The notes beneath the pieces were generated by a model. The model did not search any database. It worked only from the letters and a program-made list of their open reading frames with translations, and was not told the origin of the DNA. Shown piece by piece: positions 19,093-27,034 of a DNA stretch of 64,000 nucleotides. The position numbers and the translations under genes are program-made. Every line of letters begins with the position of its first letter. The stretch's first letter is position 1. Source of the DNA: CAVXZE01 sp964615365 (lineage in GTDB: Bacteria > Myxococcota_A > UBA9160 > UBA6930); assembly GCA_964615365.1 (NCBI GenBank), contig CAZTOU010000005.1, positions 107,192-171,191 on the forward strand, given 5' to 3'.

Positions 19093-20649
19093 TCAAGCCG
19101 CTTCGCTCTTCTCCGCCACCGCCTTGCTGGGCTCGAAGATCTCGGCGAACTCGTCGAGAGCGGTGGTCAGCTTGGCGGCCAGCTCGTCGGGGAGCTGAGC
19201 GGTCTCGCGAATCTCCTCGAGGATCTCGGCGTGGCGGGTGCGGATGAAGCCGAGCATCTCCTCCTCGTAGCGGCCGAGATCCGAAACCTCGAAGCCCCGC
19301 ACCCAGGAGTCGCGCCCCTCGGGCGGCGACGCCGAGAAGATCGACACCACCTGCTCCTGCATCGACATCGGCTTGTACTGGCCTTGCTTCAGCATCTCGG
19401 TCTGGCGCTCGCCGTTCGCCAGCTGCTCCTGGGTCGCCTTGTCGAGGTCGCTGCCGAACTGGGAGAAGGCCGCCATCTCCCGGTACTGGGCCAGATTCAG
19501 CTTCAGCGTTCCGGCCACCTTCCGGGTGGCCTTGGTCTGGGCGTTCCCGCCCACCCGCGAAACCGAGATGCCCACGTTCACCGCGGGCCGGATCCCCGAG
19601 TTGAAGAGATCCGTCTCCAGGAAGATCTGGCCGTCGGTGATGGAGATGACGTTGGTGGGGATGTAGGCGGAAACGTCGCCCGCCTGGGTCTCGATGATGG
19701 GAAGCGCGGTCAGGCTACCGCCTCCCTCGTCGTCGTTGAGCTTGGCCGCGCGCTCCAGCAGCCGCGAGTGCAGGTAGAAGACGTCGCCGGGAAACGCCTC
19801 GCGCCCCGGCGGCCGGCGCAGCAGCAGCGAGAGCTGGCGATACGCCACCGCCTGCTTGGAGAGGTCGTCGTAGATGATCACGGCGTGCTTGCCGTTGTCG
19901 CGGAACCACTCGCCCATGGTGCAGCCGGTGTAGGGTGAGATGAACTGGAGCGGCGCCGGCTCGCTGGCGGTCGCGGCCACCACGATCGTGTACTCCATGG
20001 CGCCGTGCTGCCTGAGCTTCTCCACCACCTGGGCCACGGTGGACTGCTTCTGGCCGGTGGCCACGTAGATGCAGAAGACGTCCGTCTCCTTCTGGTTGAT
20101 GATGGTGTCCACGGCGATGGCGGTCTTCCCGGTCTGGCGGTCGCCGATGATGAGCTCCCGCTGGCCGCGCCCGATCGGCGTCATCGCGTCGATGGCCTTG
20201 ATGCCGGTCTGCAGCGCCTCGGAGACGGACTTGCGCTTCACGATGCCGGGGGCCTTGATCTCGACGCGACGCGTTTCGCTGGTCTCGATCGGGCCCTGGC
20301 CGTCGATCGGATTGCCGAGTGCATCCACCACGCGCCCCAGCATCGCCTCGCCGACGGGGACCTCGATGATGCGGTTGGTCCGCCGCACCAGGTCGCCCTC
20401 GCGGACGTGGAAGGCCTCGCCCATCACCGCGATGCCGACGTTGTCCTCCTCGAGGTTCAGCACCATTCCCTGCACATTGCCGGGAAACTCGACGAGCTCG
20501 CCGGCCATGGCGGAATCGAGACCGTAGACGCGCGCGATGCCGTCGCCGAAGGAGAGCACGGTGCCGGTCTCGGCGACGTCGATCTCGCGGCCGTACTCCT
20601 TGATCTCGCGCTTCAGGATGTCGGTGATCTCACCGGGCTTGATCTTCAT
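19093..20649 (-). CDS. atpA: ATP synthase F1 alpha subunit
   Basis: 518 aa from ATG 20649, with GGAGAG just upstream; the open frame runs further upstream but without homologous content. Walker A GDRQTGKT (169-176), typical non-catalytic nucleotide site. Conserved blocks: GDGIARVYGL, DALGNPIDG, APGI, IYDDLSKQA, the arginine-finger region VGISVSRVGGNAQ and the C-terminal helical bundle. Located 84 bp downstream of atpH. Confidence 0.97.
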   Translation of the reverse strand: MKIKPGEITDILKREIKEYGREIDVAETGTVLSFGDGIARVYGLDSAMAGELVEFPGNVQGMVLNLEEDNVGIAVMGEAFHVREGDLVRRTNRIIEVPVGEAMLGRVVDALGNPIDGQGPIETSETRRVEIKAPGIVKRKSVSEALQTGIKAIDAMTPIGRGQRELIIGDRQTGKTAIAVDTIINQKETDVFCIYVATGQKQSTVAQVVEKLRQHGAMEYTIVVAATASEPAPLQFISPYTGCTMGEWFRDNGKHAVIIYDDLSKQAVAYRQLSLLLRRPPGREAFPGDVFYLHSRLLERAAKLNDDEGGGSLTALPIIETQAGDVSAYIPTNVISITDGQIFLETDLFNSGIRPAVNVGISVSRVGGNAQTKATRKVAGTLKLNLAQYREMAAFSQFGSDLDKATQEQLANGERQTEMLKQGQYKPMSMQEQVVSIFSASPPEGRDSWVRGFEVSDLGRYEEEMLGFIRTRHAEILEEIRETAQLPDELAAKLTTALDEFAEIFEPSKAVAEKSEAA

Positions 20650-20734
20650 TCTCTCCGATCCTTCGTTCCTGCGCTTGCCTGGGCGTGGCCGTCGATGGCG
20701 GTCTGCTCGCCTGCGACTCGCCGCGCGCGGGTTT

Positions 20735-21274
20735 CTACCTCGTGAGATCCGTTCGCAGCTGGCGCAGCTGCGTTCGCAGACTTCCGTCGAAGACCAGGTC
20801 CCCGACCTTGGCAATCACGCCGCCGAGCAGGCTCGGATCCACCCGGACCGAGACGTCCACCTCGCCGCCAGTGCGGACGGAAAGCGCGCGGCGCAGCCGC
20901 TCCAGCTGCTCGTCCCGCAGCGCGCTGGCGGAGACCACCTCGGCACGCCGAAGCCCGGCGTCCTCGCTGGCCAGCCGTTCGAACTCCTCGTGGATGGCCG
21001 GAAAATCGACCAGCCGACGCTGGTCGATCAACAACGAGAAGAAGCTCCGCACCGTGGGGCTGGCGCCGGACCGCTCGTTGACCCCGTCCAACACCGCCCG
21101 GCGCTGTGCCGCCGGGTGGAGCGGGCGGAAGAGCACGTCGTGGAGCTCGGGGTTGCCCTCCAGGAGACCTCCCAGGCTGTTGAGCTCATCCAGGACTTGC
21201 GCGACCTGTCCAGCCTCCTTGGCGAGCTCGAAGAGCGCCTTTGCGTAGCGTCGCGCCGCCGCCCCACGCGCCAT
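20735..21274 (-). CDS. atpH: ATP synthase delta subunit
   Basis: 179 aa from ATG 21274, which shares one base with the atpF stop. N-terminal six-helix bundle (RRYAKALFELAKEAG, FFSLLIDQRRLVDFPAIHEEFERL) and C-terminal strand region (VDPSLLGGVIAKVGDLVFDGSLRTQL), the conserved end of OSCP/delta. Joins the peripheral stalk to the top of F1. Confidence 0.94.
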   Translation of the reverse strand: MARGAAARRYAKALFELAKEAGQVAQVLDELNSLGGLLEGNPELHDVLFRPLHPAAQRRAVLDGVNERSGASPTVRSFFSLLIDQRRLVDFPAIHEEFERLASEDAGLRRAEVVSASALRDEQLERLRRALSVRTGGEVDVSVRVDPSLLGGVIAKVGDLVFDGSLRTQLRQLRTDLTR

Positions 21275-21867
21275 CAGTGGAGCCCTCCTTGGCTGCCGCC
21301 CGAGCCCGTAGACCCGGCGCCGGACTCGATCTCCGCCACGAATTCGTCGACGAGGCGGTCGCGATCTCCGTCGTTGACCTGCTCCTCGAGCAGGGTGCCG
21401 GCGAGCTCCACCGCCAGGTCGGCGGCTTCCTCGCGCAGCGCCTGCTTGGCGCGCTCCACCTCGCGATCCACGCCGCTCACCGCGTCGCGCTTGATCCGCT
21501 CGGCCGTGGCGCGGGCATCTTCGAGGATCTGCGCGCGCTCCTGCTCGGCGCGCTCGCGGGCCAGGCGGTGCACCTCGGCGATCTCGTCGTCGAGGCGCTC
21601 GGCGCGCTCTGTCCACTCGGTGAGGCGACCCTCCGCCTCCGTGAGCAGCCTCTCGGAGTTGGCCAGGTTGTCCTGGATGCGCTGGCGCCGCTCGCTCAGG
21701 TAGTTCAGCACCGGCTTGCGACCCACGTAGAAGAGCACGCCGAGGAGCAGGAGGAGGTTTCCCGCCTCCCAGGCGAAGTCGACCCAACCCCCGCCCTCTT
21801 CCGAGGCCGCGGCCGGCGATGCCACCAGCAGCAGCGCGATTGCCGGGAGGAGCAGGTAGGTGATCAT
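21274..21867 (-). CDS. atpF: ATP synthase Fo b subunit
   Basis: 197 aa. It begins with a cleavable-looking signal (LLLPAIALLLVASPAAA), then a membrane helix (about 34-48), followed by a long charged amphipathic helix through to a glycine-rich tail. Peripheral stalk subunit. It overlaps the b' gene by 4 bp (start 21867, b' stop 21864). A second b-type gene beside it indicates a heterodimeric b/b' stalk. Confidence 0.88.
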   Translation of the reverse strand: MITYLLLPAIALLLVASPAAASEEGGGWVDFAWEAGNLLLLLGVLFYVGRKPVLNYLSERRQRIQDNLANSERLLTEAEGRLTEWTERAERLDDEIAEVHRLARERAEQERAQILEDARATAERIKRDAVSGVDREVERAKQALREEAADLAVELAGTLLEEQVNDGDRDRLVDEFVAEIESGAGSTGSGGSQGGLH

Positions 21868-22391
21868 CCGAGGCTCCTTCCCAGCACGCGGGTGGCGGCT
21901 TCCCGCGCCAGCCCCTGCGCCTGTTCGCGCAGCTGGGCGCGTGCTTCGTCGAGCGCACCGGCCACCTCTTCCCGCGCGCGGTTGATCTCCGTCTCGGCTT
22001 CGCTGCGCACGCTCCCGGTCAGCTGGGCCTGCTCGCGGCGCGCTTCCTCCAACACCAGTTTGCGACCGCTCTCCGCCTCTTCTCGTGCACTGCGAACCGC
22101 GCTGCGATAGCGGTCGAGGGTGGCTTCCGCCTGGGCGGAGATTTCGCCGGCCTTCTTGCGCGCTCCCTCGATGCGCGCGTCGCGCTCGTCGAGCACCTGA
22201 AAGATGGGATGGAAGAGCAGCTTGTTGACCGGGAAGACGAGCAGGATGAACAGCGCGATCAGGTAGAAGACGCGAATGTCGGGGAAGATCTCGAGGCTGC
22301 CCCCGGCTGCCTGTGCGGGAAGTGCAACGAGCAGCGCGATGGTGAGTGTGGAGAGGGTGGTCGCGATCGAGGGGAAGGTGTGCCGGTTCAT
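21864..22391 (-). CDS. atpF': ATP synthase Fo b' subunit
   Basis: 175 aa. Signal-like N-terminus (to about LPAQA), membrane helix (VFYLIALFILLVFPVNKLLF) and a long helix starting FQVLDERDARIEGARKKAGEI; the segment after the membrane helix is a typical b/b' signature. First gene of the F1 operon. It and the following b gene are paralogues that would pair in the peripheral stalk, as in photosynthetic bacteria and many deltaproteobacteria. Confidence 0.88.
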   Translation of the reverse strand: MNRHTFPSIATTLSTLTIALLVALPAQAAGGSLEIFPDIRVFYLIALFILLVFPVNKLLFHPIFQVLDERDARIEGARKKAGEISAQAEATLDRYRSAVRSAREEAESGRKLVLEEARREQAQLTGSVRSEAETEINRAREEVAGALDEARAQLREQAQGLAREAATRVLGRSLG

Positions 22392-22469
22392 ACTCTGCTT
22401 GAACCCCAGTCCCTGCCAGCCCGGGCTGCTCGGGGCGGGAATGAACCTCGAGGGAAGCCAGTAAGACGA

Positions 22470-22510
22470 CCGTCGGCGACCGGCGGACCGGATCGATCCG
22501 CCGACGACGG
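22470..22510. repeat. Intergenic hairpin between the bactofilin gene and the atp operon
   Basis: An imperfect 41-nt inverted repeat: outer CCGTCG/CGACGG and inner CGGCGGA/TCCGCCG pairs around a GATCGATCC-type loop. It lies in the 180-bp gap ahead of atpF'. A TTTTTTG run lies upstream of it on the transcribed strand rather than downstream, so it is not a standard terminator; attenuator or 5' leader hairpin is possible. Confidence 0.4.
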
Positions 22511-22571
22511 AGCGGCGCCAATAGTTACAAAAAACGCACGAAGATCAAGGTGATCCGCTCGCGCTCCGATC

Positions 22572-22919
22572 TCACCGGGGCGCTGCCGGTTTCGCCGGAA
22601 TCGCCTCGCAGCGCCCCTCCAGGATGCCCCCCTCGGCCATCGCCAGGCTTGGAGAGTGGAGTGAACCGACCACGCGCGCGGTCTTCAGGAGCTCCACACG
22701 CTTGCGGGCGTGGACCTCCCCCTCGAGATCGCCCCCGACGATCAGCTCGTCGACCTCGATCCGGGCGCGCACCCGAGCGCCTTCACCGATCACGAGGCAT
22801 CCCTCCGCCACCACGTCCCCCGAGAACTTCCCGTCGATCCGGGTGGCGCCACGGAAGGAGAGAAGACCGTCGAACTCCGTGCCGGCGGCCAGGATGGTCT
22901 CGATCTGACCAGCGGTCAC
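22572..22919 (-). CDS. Bactofilin (polymer-forming cytoskeletal protein)
   Basis: 115 aa, one bactofilin domain: right-handed beta-helix repeats with the pattern G-hydrophobic-x-GxxxG (FDGLLSFRGATRIDGKF, GDVVAEGCLVIGEGARV, IVGGDLEGEVHARKRVEL, VVGSLHSPSLAMAEGGILEG). Short flexible tails, no membrane segment. It overlaps the parB stop by GTGA, so the two are probably co-translated. In M. xanthus bactofilins lie next to parAB and help position the ParABS machinery; a similar role is a reasonable inference here. Confidence 0.88.
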   Translation of the reverse strand: MTAGQIETILAAGTEFDGLLSFRGATRIDGKFSGDVVAEGCLVIGEGARVRARIEVDELIVGGDLEGEVHARKRVELLKTARVVGSLHSPSLAMAEGGILEGRCEAIPAKPAAPR

Positions 22920-23821
22920 GGAGTGCCCTCCAGGATCGAGCGGGTGATGCGATGGAGGTCCTCGGGACCGTAGAACTCGATCTCGATCTTCCCGCGACCC
23001 GAGGCACCGCTGATCCTGATCTTGGTCTGGAGCCGATCGCGAAGGCTCTCGACCAGCTGCTGCAGGTGGGGATCCACCGCGTCACCGGCGCCCCGGGGGC
23101 GCCGCCGGGTGGGCGTCCGCGTCCCGGCCAGGGAGCGGGCCAGCTCCTCGGCGGCCCGGACCGAGAGCTGGCTGGCCACGATCCGGTCGCGCAGATGGCG
23201 GCGCCGTTCCGGATTGGCGATCTGGAGCAGCGCCTTGGCGTGACCGGTGCTGAGCGCACCGGTCTCCACGTCCTGCTGGAGCTCGCGGGGCAGCTCGAGC
23301 AGGCGGATGTGGTTGGCCACCGTCGAGCGGTCGAGGCCCATCCGCTCACCCACCTGCTCCTGCGTCGCACCGCCCTCGACGAGGGCGCGGAAGGCCATCG
23401 CCAGCTCGATCGGATTCAGGTCGTGACGCTGCACGTTTTCGACCAGGGCCATCTCCAGGCGGTCCTGGGAGGCGACGTCCTTGACCAGCGCCGGGATGGT
23501 CTCGAGGCCGGCCAGGCCGGCTGCCCGCCAGCGCCGCTCCCCCACCACCAGCTCGTATCCTCCCTCGGCCTCTCGCACCACGATGGGGTGCAGCAGCCCA
23601 TGACGCGCGATCGACTCGGCCAGGCTGGCCAGCTCGTCGGCGCCGAAGTCGCGGCGGGGCTGCTGTGGATTGGGCCGGATCTGCCCTACCTCCAGTTGTG
23701 TATAGGGCCCGCGATCCTCCGGCGACGGATCGGCGTCCTCGCGCGACGCGACGGCGGCCGACGACGATGTGGGGATCAATGCACCGAGACCCCGCCCGAG
23801 CGCCTTGGGGCGTCTGGCCAT
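22916..23821 (-). CDS. parB: Chromosome-partitioning protein ParB
   Basis: 301 aa; the ATG shares one base with the parA stop. Domains: N-terminal tail starting MARRPKALGRGLGALIP (a ParA-stimulating motif), CTP-binding ParB/Srx fold with GERRWRA (94-100) and ENVQRHDLNP (128-137), helix-turn-helix for parS (about 152-175), and a C-terminal dimerisation domain. Two parS sites are nearby (24755 and 26035). Binds parS, slides as a CTP clamp and partitions the origin with ParA. Confidence 0.95.
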   Translation of the reverse strand: MARRPKALGRGLGALIPTSSSAAVASREDADPSPEDRGPYTQLEVGQIRPNPQQPRRDFGADELASLAESIARHGLLHPIVVREAEGGYELVVGERRWRAAGLAGLETIPALVKDVASQDRLEMALVENVQRHDLNPIELAMAFRALVEGGATQEQVGERMGLDRSTVANHIRLLELPRELQQDVETGALSTGHAKALLQIANPERRRHLRDRIVASQLSVRAAEELARSLAGTRTPTRRRPRGAGDAVDPHLQQLVESLRDRLQTKIRISGASGRGKIEIEFYGPEDLHRITRSILEGTP

Positions 23822-24732
23822 CAGCTTCCCTCCCTGTTCAAGCTCTCCCGTTCCCGGGTGATGGGCAGGAGCGGCGGCTTTCGCGGGGACCCATCGTCTC
23901 CGCTGCGCCGCAGCAGCTCCTCGGCGAGGCGCAGGTAGCTGCTCGCTCCCTTCGAGTGAATGTCGTAGAGCAGGATCGGCTTGCCGTGACTGGGCGCCTC
24001 GCTGAGCCGCACGTTGCGCGGGATGGACGTGGCAAAGACGCGATCCCCGAAGTGCCGGCGCACCTCGCTTTCCACCTGACGGCAGAGGTTCGCGCGTCGG
24101 TCCATCATGGTGAGTACGATGCCCTCGACCTCGAGCCCCGGGTTGAGCGCCCGCTGGATACGCTCGATGGTGTCGAGGAGTCGCGCGAGTCCCTCGAGTG
24201 CGTAGTACTCGCACTGCAGCGGGATGATCACCGCGTCCGCCGCCGTGAGAGCGTTGAGGGTGAGCAGGCCGAGGGAGGGAGGGCAGTCGATGACGATGTA
24301 GTCGTAGGCGTGGGCCACGGGCTCGAGCGCCCGCCGCATGCGGCTCTCCCGCCCCTCCATGGTGACGAGCTCGATCTCCGCCCCCACCAGATCCGGACCC
24401 GAGGGCACCAGATGAAGATGGGAGAGCTCGGTCGGCTGGGTGAGCTCCAGAATCGGAGCGTCGTCGACGAGCGCGTCATAGAGCTGGAACTCGGGCTCGG
24501 TGACTCCGTATGCGCTGCTGGCGTTGGCCTGGGGATCGATGTCCACCAGCAGTGTGGCTCGCTCGGCCGCCGCCAGCGAGGCGGTGAGGTTGACGGCGGT
24601 AGTCGTCTTGCCGACTCCCCCCTTCTGGTTGACGACGGCGAGGATCCGGCCGCGCCGCGCCTCCGGTGTGGCGACAAAGGAGCTGATAGTGAAATCCCCC
24701 CGGGGAATACCTCTCTTCCCCACAATTACCAC
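23821..24732 (-). CDS. parA: Chromosome-partitioning ATPase ParA
   Basis: 303 aa from GTG 24732. Deviant Walker A KGGVGKT (37-43), Walker A' DIDPQANAS, Walker B IVIDCPPSLGLLTLNAL, and the LSEAPSHGKPILLYD motif of chromosomal ParA/Soj. About 28 residues precede the fold (RILAVVNQ), longer than most Soj proteins; no ATG/GTG/TTG lies closer, so the start is tentative (a second GTG is at 24723). A parS palindrome lies 23-36 bp upstream of the start. Confidence 0.94.
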   Translation of the reverse strand: MVIVGKRGIPRGDFTISSFVATPEARRGRILAVVNQKGGVGKTTTAVNLTASLAAAERATLLVDIDPQANASSAYGVTEPEFQLYDALVDDAPILELTQPTELSHLHLVPSGPDLVGAEIELVTMEGRESRMRRALEPVAHAYDYIVIDCPPSLGLLTLNALTAADAVIIPLQCEYYALEGLARLLDTIERIQRALNPGLEVEGIVLTMMDRRANLCRQVESEVRRHFGDRVFATSIPRNVRLSEAPSHGKPILLYDIHSKGASSYLRLAEELLRRSGDDGSPRKPPLLPITRERESLNREGS

Positions 24733-24754
24733 ACTGGGCGCAATCAGTCCAAGC

Positions 24755-24768
24755 GTTCCACGTGGAAC
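24755..24768. promoter_or_regulatory. parS centromere site 1
   Basis: GTTCCACGTGGAAC, a perfect 14-bp palindrome (16 bp with the flanking C/G), identical in core to the bacterial parS consensus. Located upstream of parA. Confidence 0.9.
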
Positions 24769-24852
24769 GGGGCGATATGCGCCTGTTCACCTGCCGCTGC
24801 GCCGGAAGCGGCGGATCCATTTTGCCGTGATTTCGAGCGTTTGGGAGGCGGG

Positions 24853-25046
24853 GGCGGTTGGGTGCCCCTTGCCTCCGCGGCCTCGCTCGAAGCTGACCCG
24901 GCACAGGTTGACCTCACGCACATCTGGGCGAACGCGCGGGCGGCGCGGTGACAGCAGAGGTTGACCCGGCTGCGGGGCGCGGAGATAAGGACGGGTGTGG
25001 GCTGCCGGGGTCTCGGCGGCCCTCCGGCAAGGGGCACCCAACCGCC
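24853..25046. repeat. 194-bp segment bounded by a perfect 21-bp inverted repeat
   Basis: Left arm 24853-24873 begins GGCGGTTGGGTGCCCC; right arm 25026-25046 is its exact reverse complement. The internal 152 bp encode nothing. The layout (terminal inverted repeats, no gene) is MITE-like, but no target-site duplication is seen. A second short pair (CGGCGGATC/GATCCGCCG) flanks it outside. Confidence 0.7.
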
Positions 25047-25166
25047 CTCGATCCGCCGAGGTGGCAACCCACTCAGAAGTGGAGCGAACTGGCGCACGAA
25101 ACGGGAGCACTAGGCTTGAAGGCTCGAAAGCTCATTGAGTCCAAGAGGGCGATTCCTTCGACCAAT

Positions 25167-25315
25167 CGCCAGGCCCGTCTCCGGTGGGGCCCGCGGGGAA
25201 GTAAAGTACAGCCCGCTGAGATGTGCGGCTCCTTCTCCTGGTTACCCCGTGCCGCCCCGCAGTGCAGGGGCGGGCGAGCCATGAGCCGCGGGCCCCACCG
25301 GAGACGGGCCTGGCG
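25167..25315. repeat. 149-bp segment bounded by a perfect 30-bp inverted repeat
   Basis: Left arm 25167-25196 begins CGCCAGGCCCGTCTCC; right arm 25286-25315 is its exact reverse complement. The 89-bp centre contains a smaller hairpin. In RNA this would form a very stable stem; in DNA it could be a defective mobile element. No target-site duplication is apparent. Confidence 0.75.
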
Positions 25316-25361
25316 CCGAGACCAAGTGACCCGCGTCCATGAACTGCACCTCGGGCCAACG

Positions 25362-25994
25362 CTACTTCGCTCTTCGGGCGAGCCAGACGACTCGGCGAGG
25401 GCCTCCGAGCGGCACCGAGTAGGGGATCACGGTCGCTTCGACGACCCCTTCGATCGAACCGGGCGGCTCCTGATCGACGGAGAGAGGAAGGGCGAGGGCA
25501 CCGCCCGGCTCCGACCAGGGGAGCATCCAGACCACGGCCTGGTGGGGGTGGGACATGGCCTGGGCGGTGACCAGAGGGCGGGGCTCCGGGGGGAGTTCCT
25601 CGACCCGACCTCGACGAACGACGACGTTCTCGATACCCAGCTCCCGGATCGCAGCGCGCTGGAAGTGGTGGCGCCGCTCCCTCGACTCGACGAGCATGAC
25701 CTCGCGCTCCGGGTGCAGCAGGGCGATGGGAAGCCCCGGGAAGCCCGCACCGGAGCCCAGATCCGCCATCGACGGGACCTCGGGGAGCCGGGCATCGAGC
25801 GCGAGCGCGTCGAGGATCAGCCGCCGAACCACGGCTTCGGCGTCGCCGTGAGCCGTCAGATTCATCCTCGCCGACCAGCGCGCCAGCAGCTCCGCCAGGT
25901 GCGCCAGTGCGCGAGAGAGCGGCTCGAGCCCCGCGCCTGCGAGGTCGAGCTCCTCGAGGCCCTGCCTGACCAGACCAGCGATCTGCGAGCTCAG
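25362..25994 (-). CDS. rsmG: 16S rRNA (guanine-N7) methyltransferase RsmG (GidB)
   Basis: 210 aa if started at CTG 25994, which has GGAG 5 nt upstream; no ATG, GTG or TTG is available in frame near the homologous N-terminus. SAM-binding motif I MADLGSGAGFPGLPIALLHP, the helix LARWSARMNLTA, and VESRERRHHFQRAA are diagnostic of RsmG. It methylates G527 of 16S rRNA. A short reading frame from ATG 26050 (starting MFHVER, across parS) ends with a TGA that overlaps this CTG, suggesting translational coupling or a frame shift. The frame stays open upstream inside jag, without homology. Confidence 0.85.
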   Translation of the reverse strand: MSSQIAGLVRQGLEELDLAGAGLEPLSRALAHLAELLARWSARMNLTAHGDAEAVVRRLILDALALDARLPEVPSMADLGSGAGFPGLPIALLHPEREVMLVESRERRHHFQRAAIRELGIENVVVRRGRVEELPPEPRPLVTAQAMSHPHQAVVWMLPWSEPGGALALPLSVDQEPPGSIEGVVEATVIPYSVPLGGPRRVVWLARRAK

Positions 25995-26034
25995 GGGCTC
26001 TCCACAGGAGACGGGGCGCTTCGCGAAGCGTGAC

Positions 26035-26048
26035 GTTCCACGTGGAAC
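26035..26048. promoter_or_regulatory. parS centromere site 2
   Basis: GTTCCACGTGGAAC again, identical to site 1, in the jag-rsmG gap about 1.3 kb from it. On the coding strand of rsmG it forms the first codons of a short leader frame (ATG TTC CAC GTG GAA). Confidence 0.9.
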
Positions 26049-26055
26049 ATCCCGC

Positions 26056-26592
26056 CTATTCTCCCTCGGTCTCCTGCGCGTCCGACGAGGAATCGGGCGA
26101 GCCCGCCAAGGCCTCCTCGTACTCGTCCGCACCCTCCGGAACCACCACCACCTGGCGGTACAGGCCTTCGCCGACACTCATCGTGGCGACGCTCTCCATG
26201 TCCCGCAGCGCCATGTGAATGCCGCGACGATCCCTGGCGTTCATCGGGTCGAGGGCCACCGCCCGGCCCGTGTCCTTGGCGCGGCGGGCGGCGCGCTCGG
26301 CCATCCGACTGAGGAATGCCTCTCGCCTCTCGCGATCCCCTTCGGCGTCTACCACGATCCGTTTCGGTTCGTCGCTGAGGCGCCCCGCTGCCTGGTTCGC
26401 GAGTAGCTGGATGGCCTCCGTCGCCCGGCCGTCGGCCGCCGTCAGCTCCTCGGCGGCTGTGCCGGCGAGCTGATACACCATGAACCGCCCCTCTTCGCTC
26501 CCCGTGACCTCGAAGGGGCCGAGATCCATCCGCTCGATGACGCCGACGATGAAGTCCCCCACCGGCCCCGAATCGCCCTTGGTCGTCCCCAC
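26056..26592 (-). CDS. jag: Jag, C-terminal part (KH-II and R3H domains), separated by an in-frame stop
   Basis: 178 aa from GTG 26592; the same frame is open back to the TAA at 26782-26784. It contains a KH-II-like region (DFIVGVIERMDLGPFEV ... ATEAIQLLANQAAGRL, with the usual GxxG loop degenerate as AADGRATE) and an R3H domain (FLSRMAERAARRAKDTGRAVALDPM then RRGIHMAL). Acidic tail. Jag/KhpB proteins bind RNA and accompany YidC. Between 26593 and 26781 the frame reads as an arginine-rich RGDRE/RPA repeat linker, so the true product may start earlier or arise by readthrough. Confidence 0.75.
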   Translation of the reverse strand: MGTTKGDSGPVGDFIVGVIERMDLGPFEVTGSEEGRFMVYQLAGTAAEELTAADGRATEAIQLLANQAAGRLSDEPKRIVVDAEGDRERREAFLSRMAERAARRAKDTGRAVALDPMNARDRRGIHMALRDMESVATMSVGEGLYRQVVVVPEGADEYEEALAGSPDSSSDAQETEGE

Positions 26593-26781
26593 CGAGGGCT
26601 CGTCGGGCGCCGGTCGCGGTTCTCGATCGCGATCGCCGCGCGGTCCTCGTTCCCGGTCGCCACGCGCCGGTCGCGGCTCCCGATTGCGATCGCCGCGCGC
26701 CGGCCGGGCCTCCCGATCGCCACGGCCTCGCCCGGAGCGCTCTCTGCCCCCGCCGCGATCGCTATCCCCGCCGCTATCGCG

Positions 26782-27024
26782 TTAGGGCCGCTCGCCCGCA
26801 GGCGCGCGGCCGCCTCCTCCCCCCGACCCCGCCGCCTGTCCCACCATCTCGGTGGGCTGGGCCACGATGACGACGCGGCCGCCGGCGCCCGCCACCTCGG
26901 CAATGGCCAGCTCGCGGAAGGTGATCTCGCTCTCGTCGATGCCGAAGAAGCTCACCGCCTTGGCTCGGCCGGCCTCGGGTGTCTCCGCCACGAACTCCTT
27001 GATGTCGGATCTCACGTCGTACAT
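26782..27024 (-). CDS. jag: Jag, N-terminal domain, ending at a premature TAA
   Basis: 80 aa: Jag_N domain (VAETPEAGRAKAVSFFGIDESEITFRE and following strands) and a glycine-rich stretch, then TAA. Downstream, without any frame change, the linker and the KH and R3H domains continue to 26056. A single codon therefore divides what is one 322-residue protein in other bacteria. It follows yidC by 10 bp, as in the normal yidC-jag order. Confidence 0.75.
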   Translation of the reverse strand: MYDVRSDIKEFVAETPEAGRAKAVSFFGIDESEITFRELAIAEVAGAGGRVVIVAQPTEMVGQAAGSGGGGGRAPAGERP

Positions 27025-27034
27025 CTCGCCTCTC

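Larger units (their letters stand above)
24733..25361. other. 629-bp non-coding region between parA and rsmG
   Basis: No credible gene was found. It holds a parS site (24755-24768), a 21-bp perfect inverted repeat bounding 24853-25046, a 30-bp perfect inverted repeat bounding 25167-25315, a short palindrome (CCGCCCC, 8-nt loop, GGGGCGG) near 25253-25275 inside the latter, and TGACCCGGC twice (24894 and 24962). mnmG is often in this neighbourhood in other bacteria; no trace of it was seen. Confidence 0.7.

Noticed and set aside
20650..20814. Upstream extension of atpA
   Set aside because: No similarity to alpha subunits; GGAGAG and ATG at 20649 give the standard N-terminus MKIKPGEI.
24853..25315. 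CRISPR array or tRNA genes in the parA-rsmG gap
   Set aside because: The repeats are two different inverted pairs, not direct repeats with regular spacers, and no cloverleaf with a TPsiC arm could be drawn.
26782..26784. TAA in jag as a recoding (Sec/Pyl) signal
   Set aside because: TAA is not used for selenocysteine or pyrrolysine, and the position lies in a non-conserved linker.
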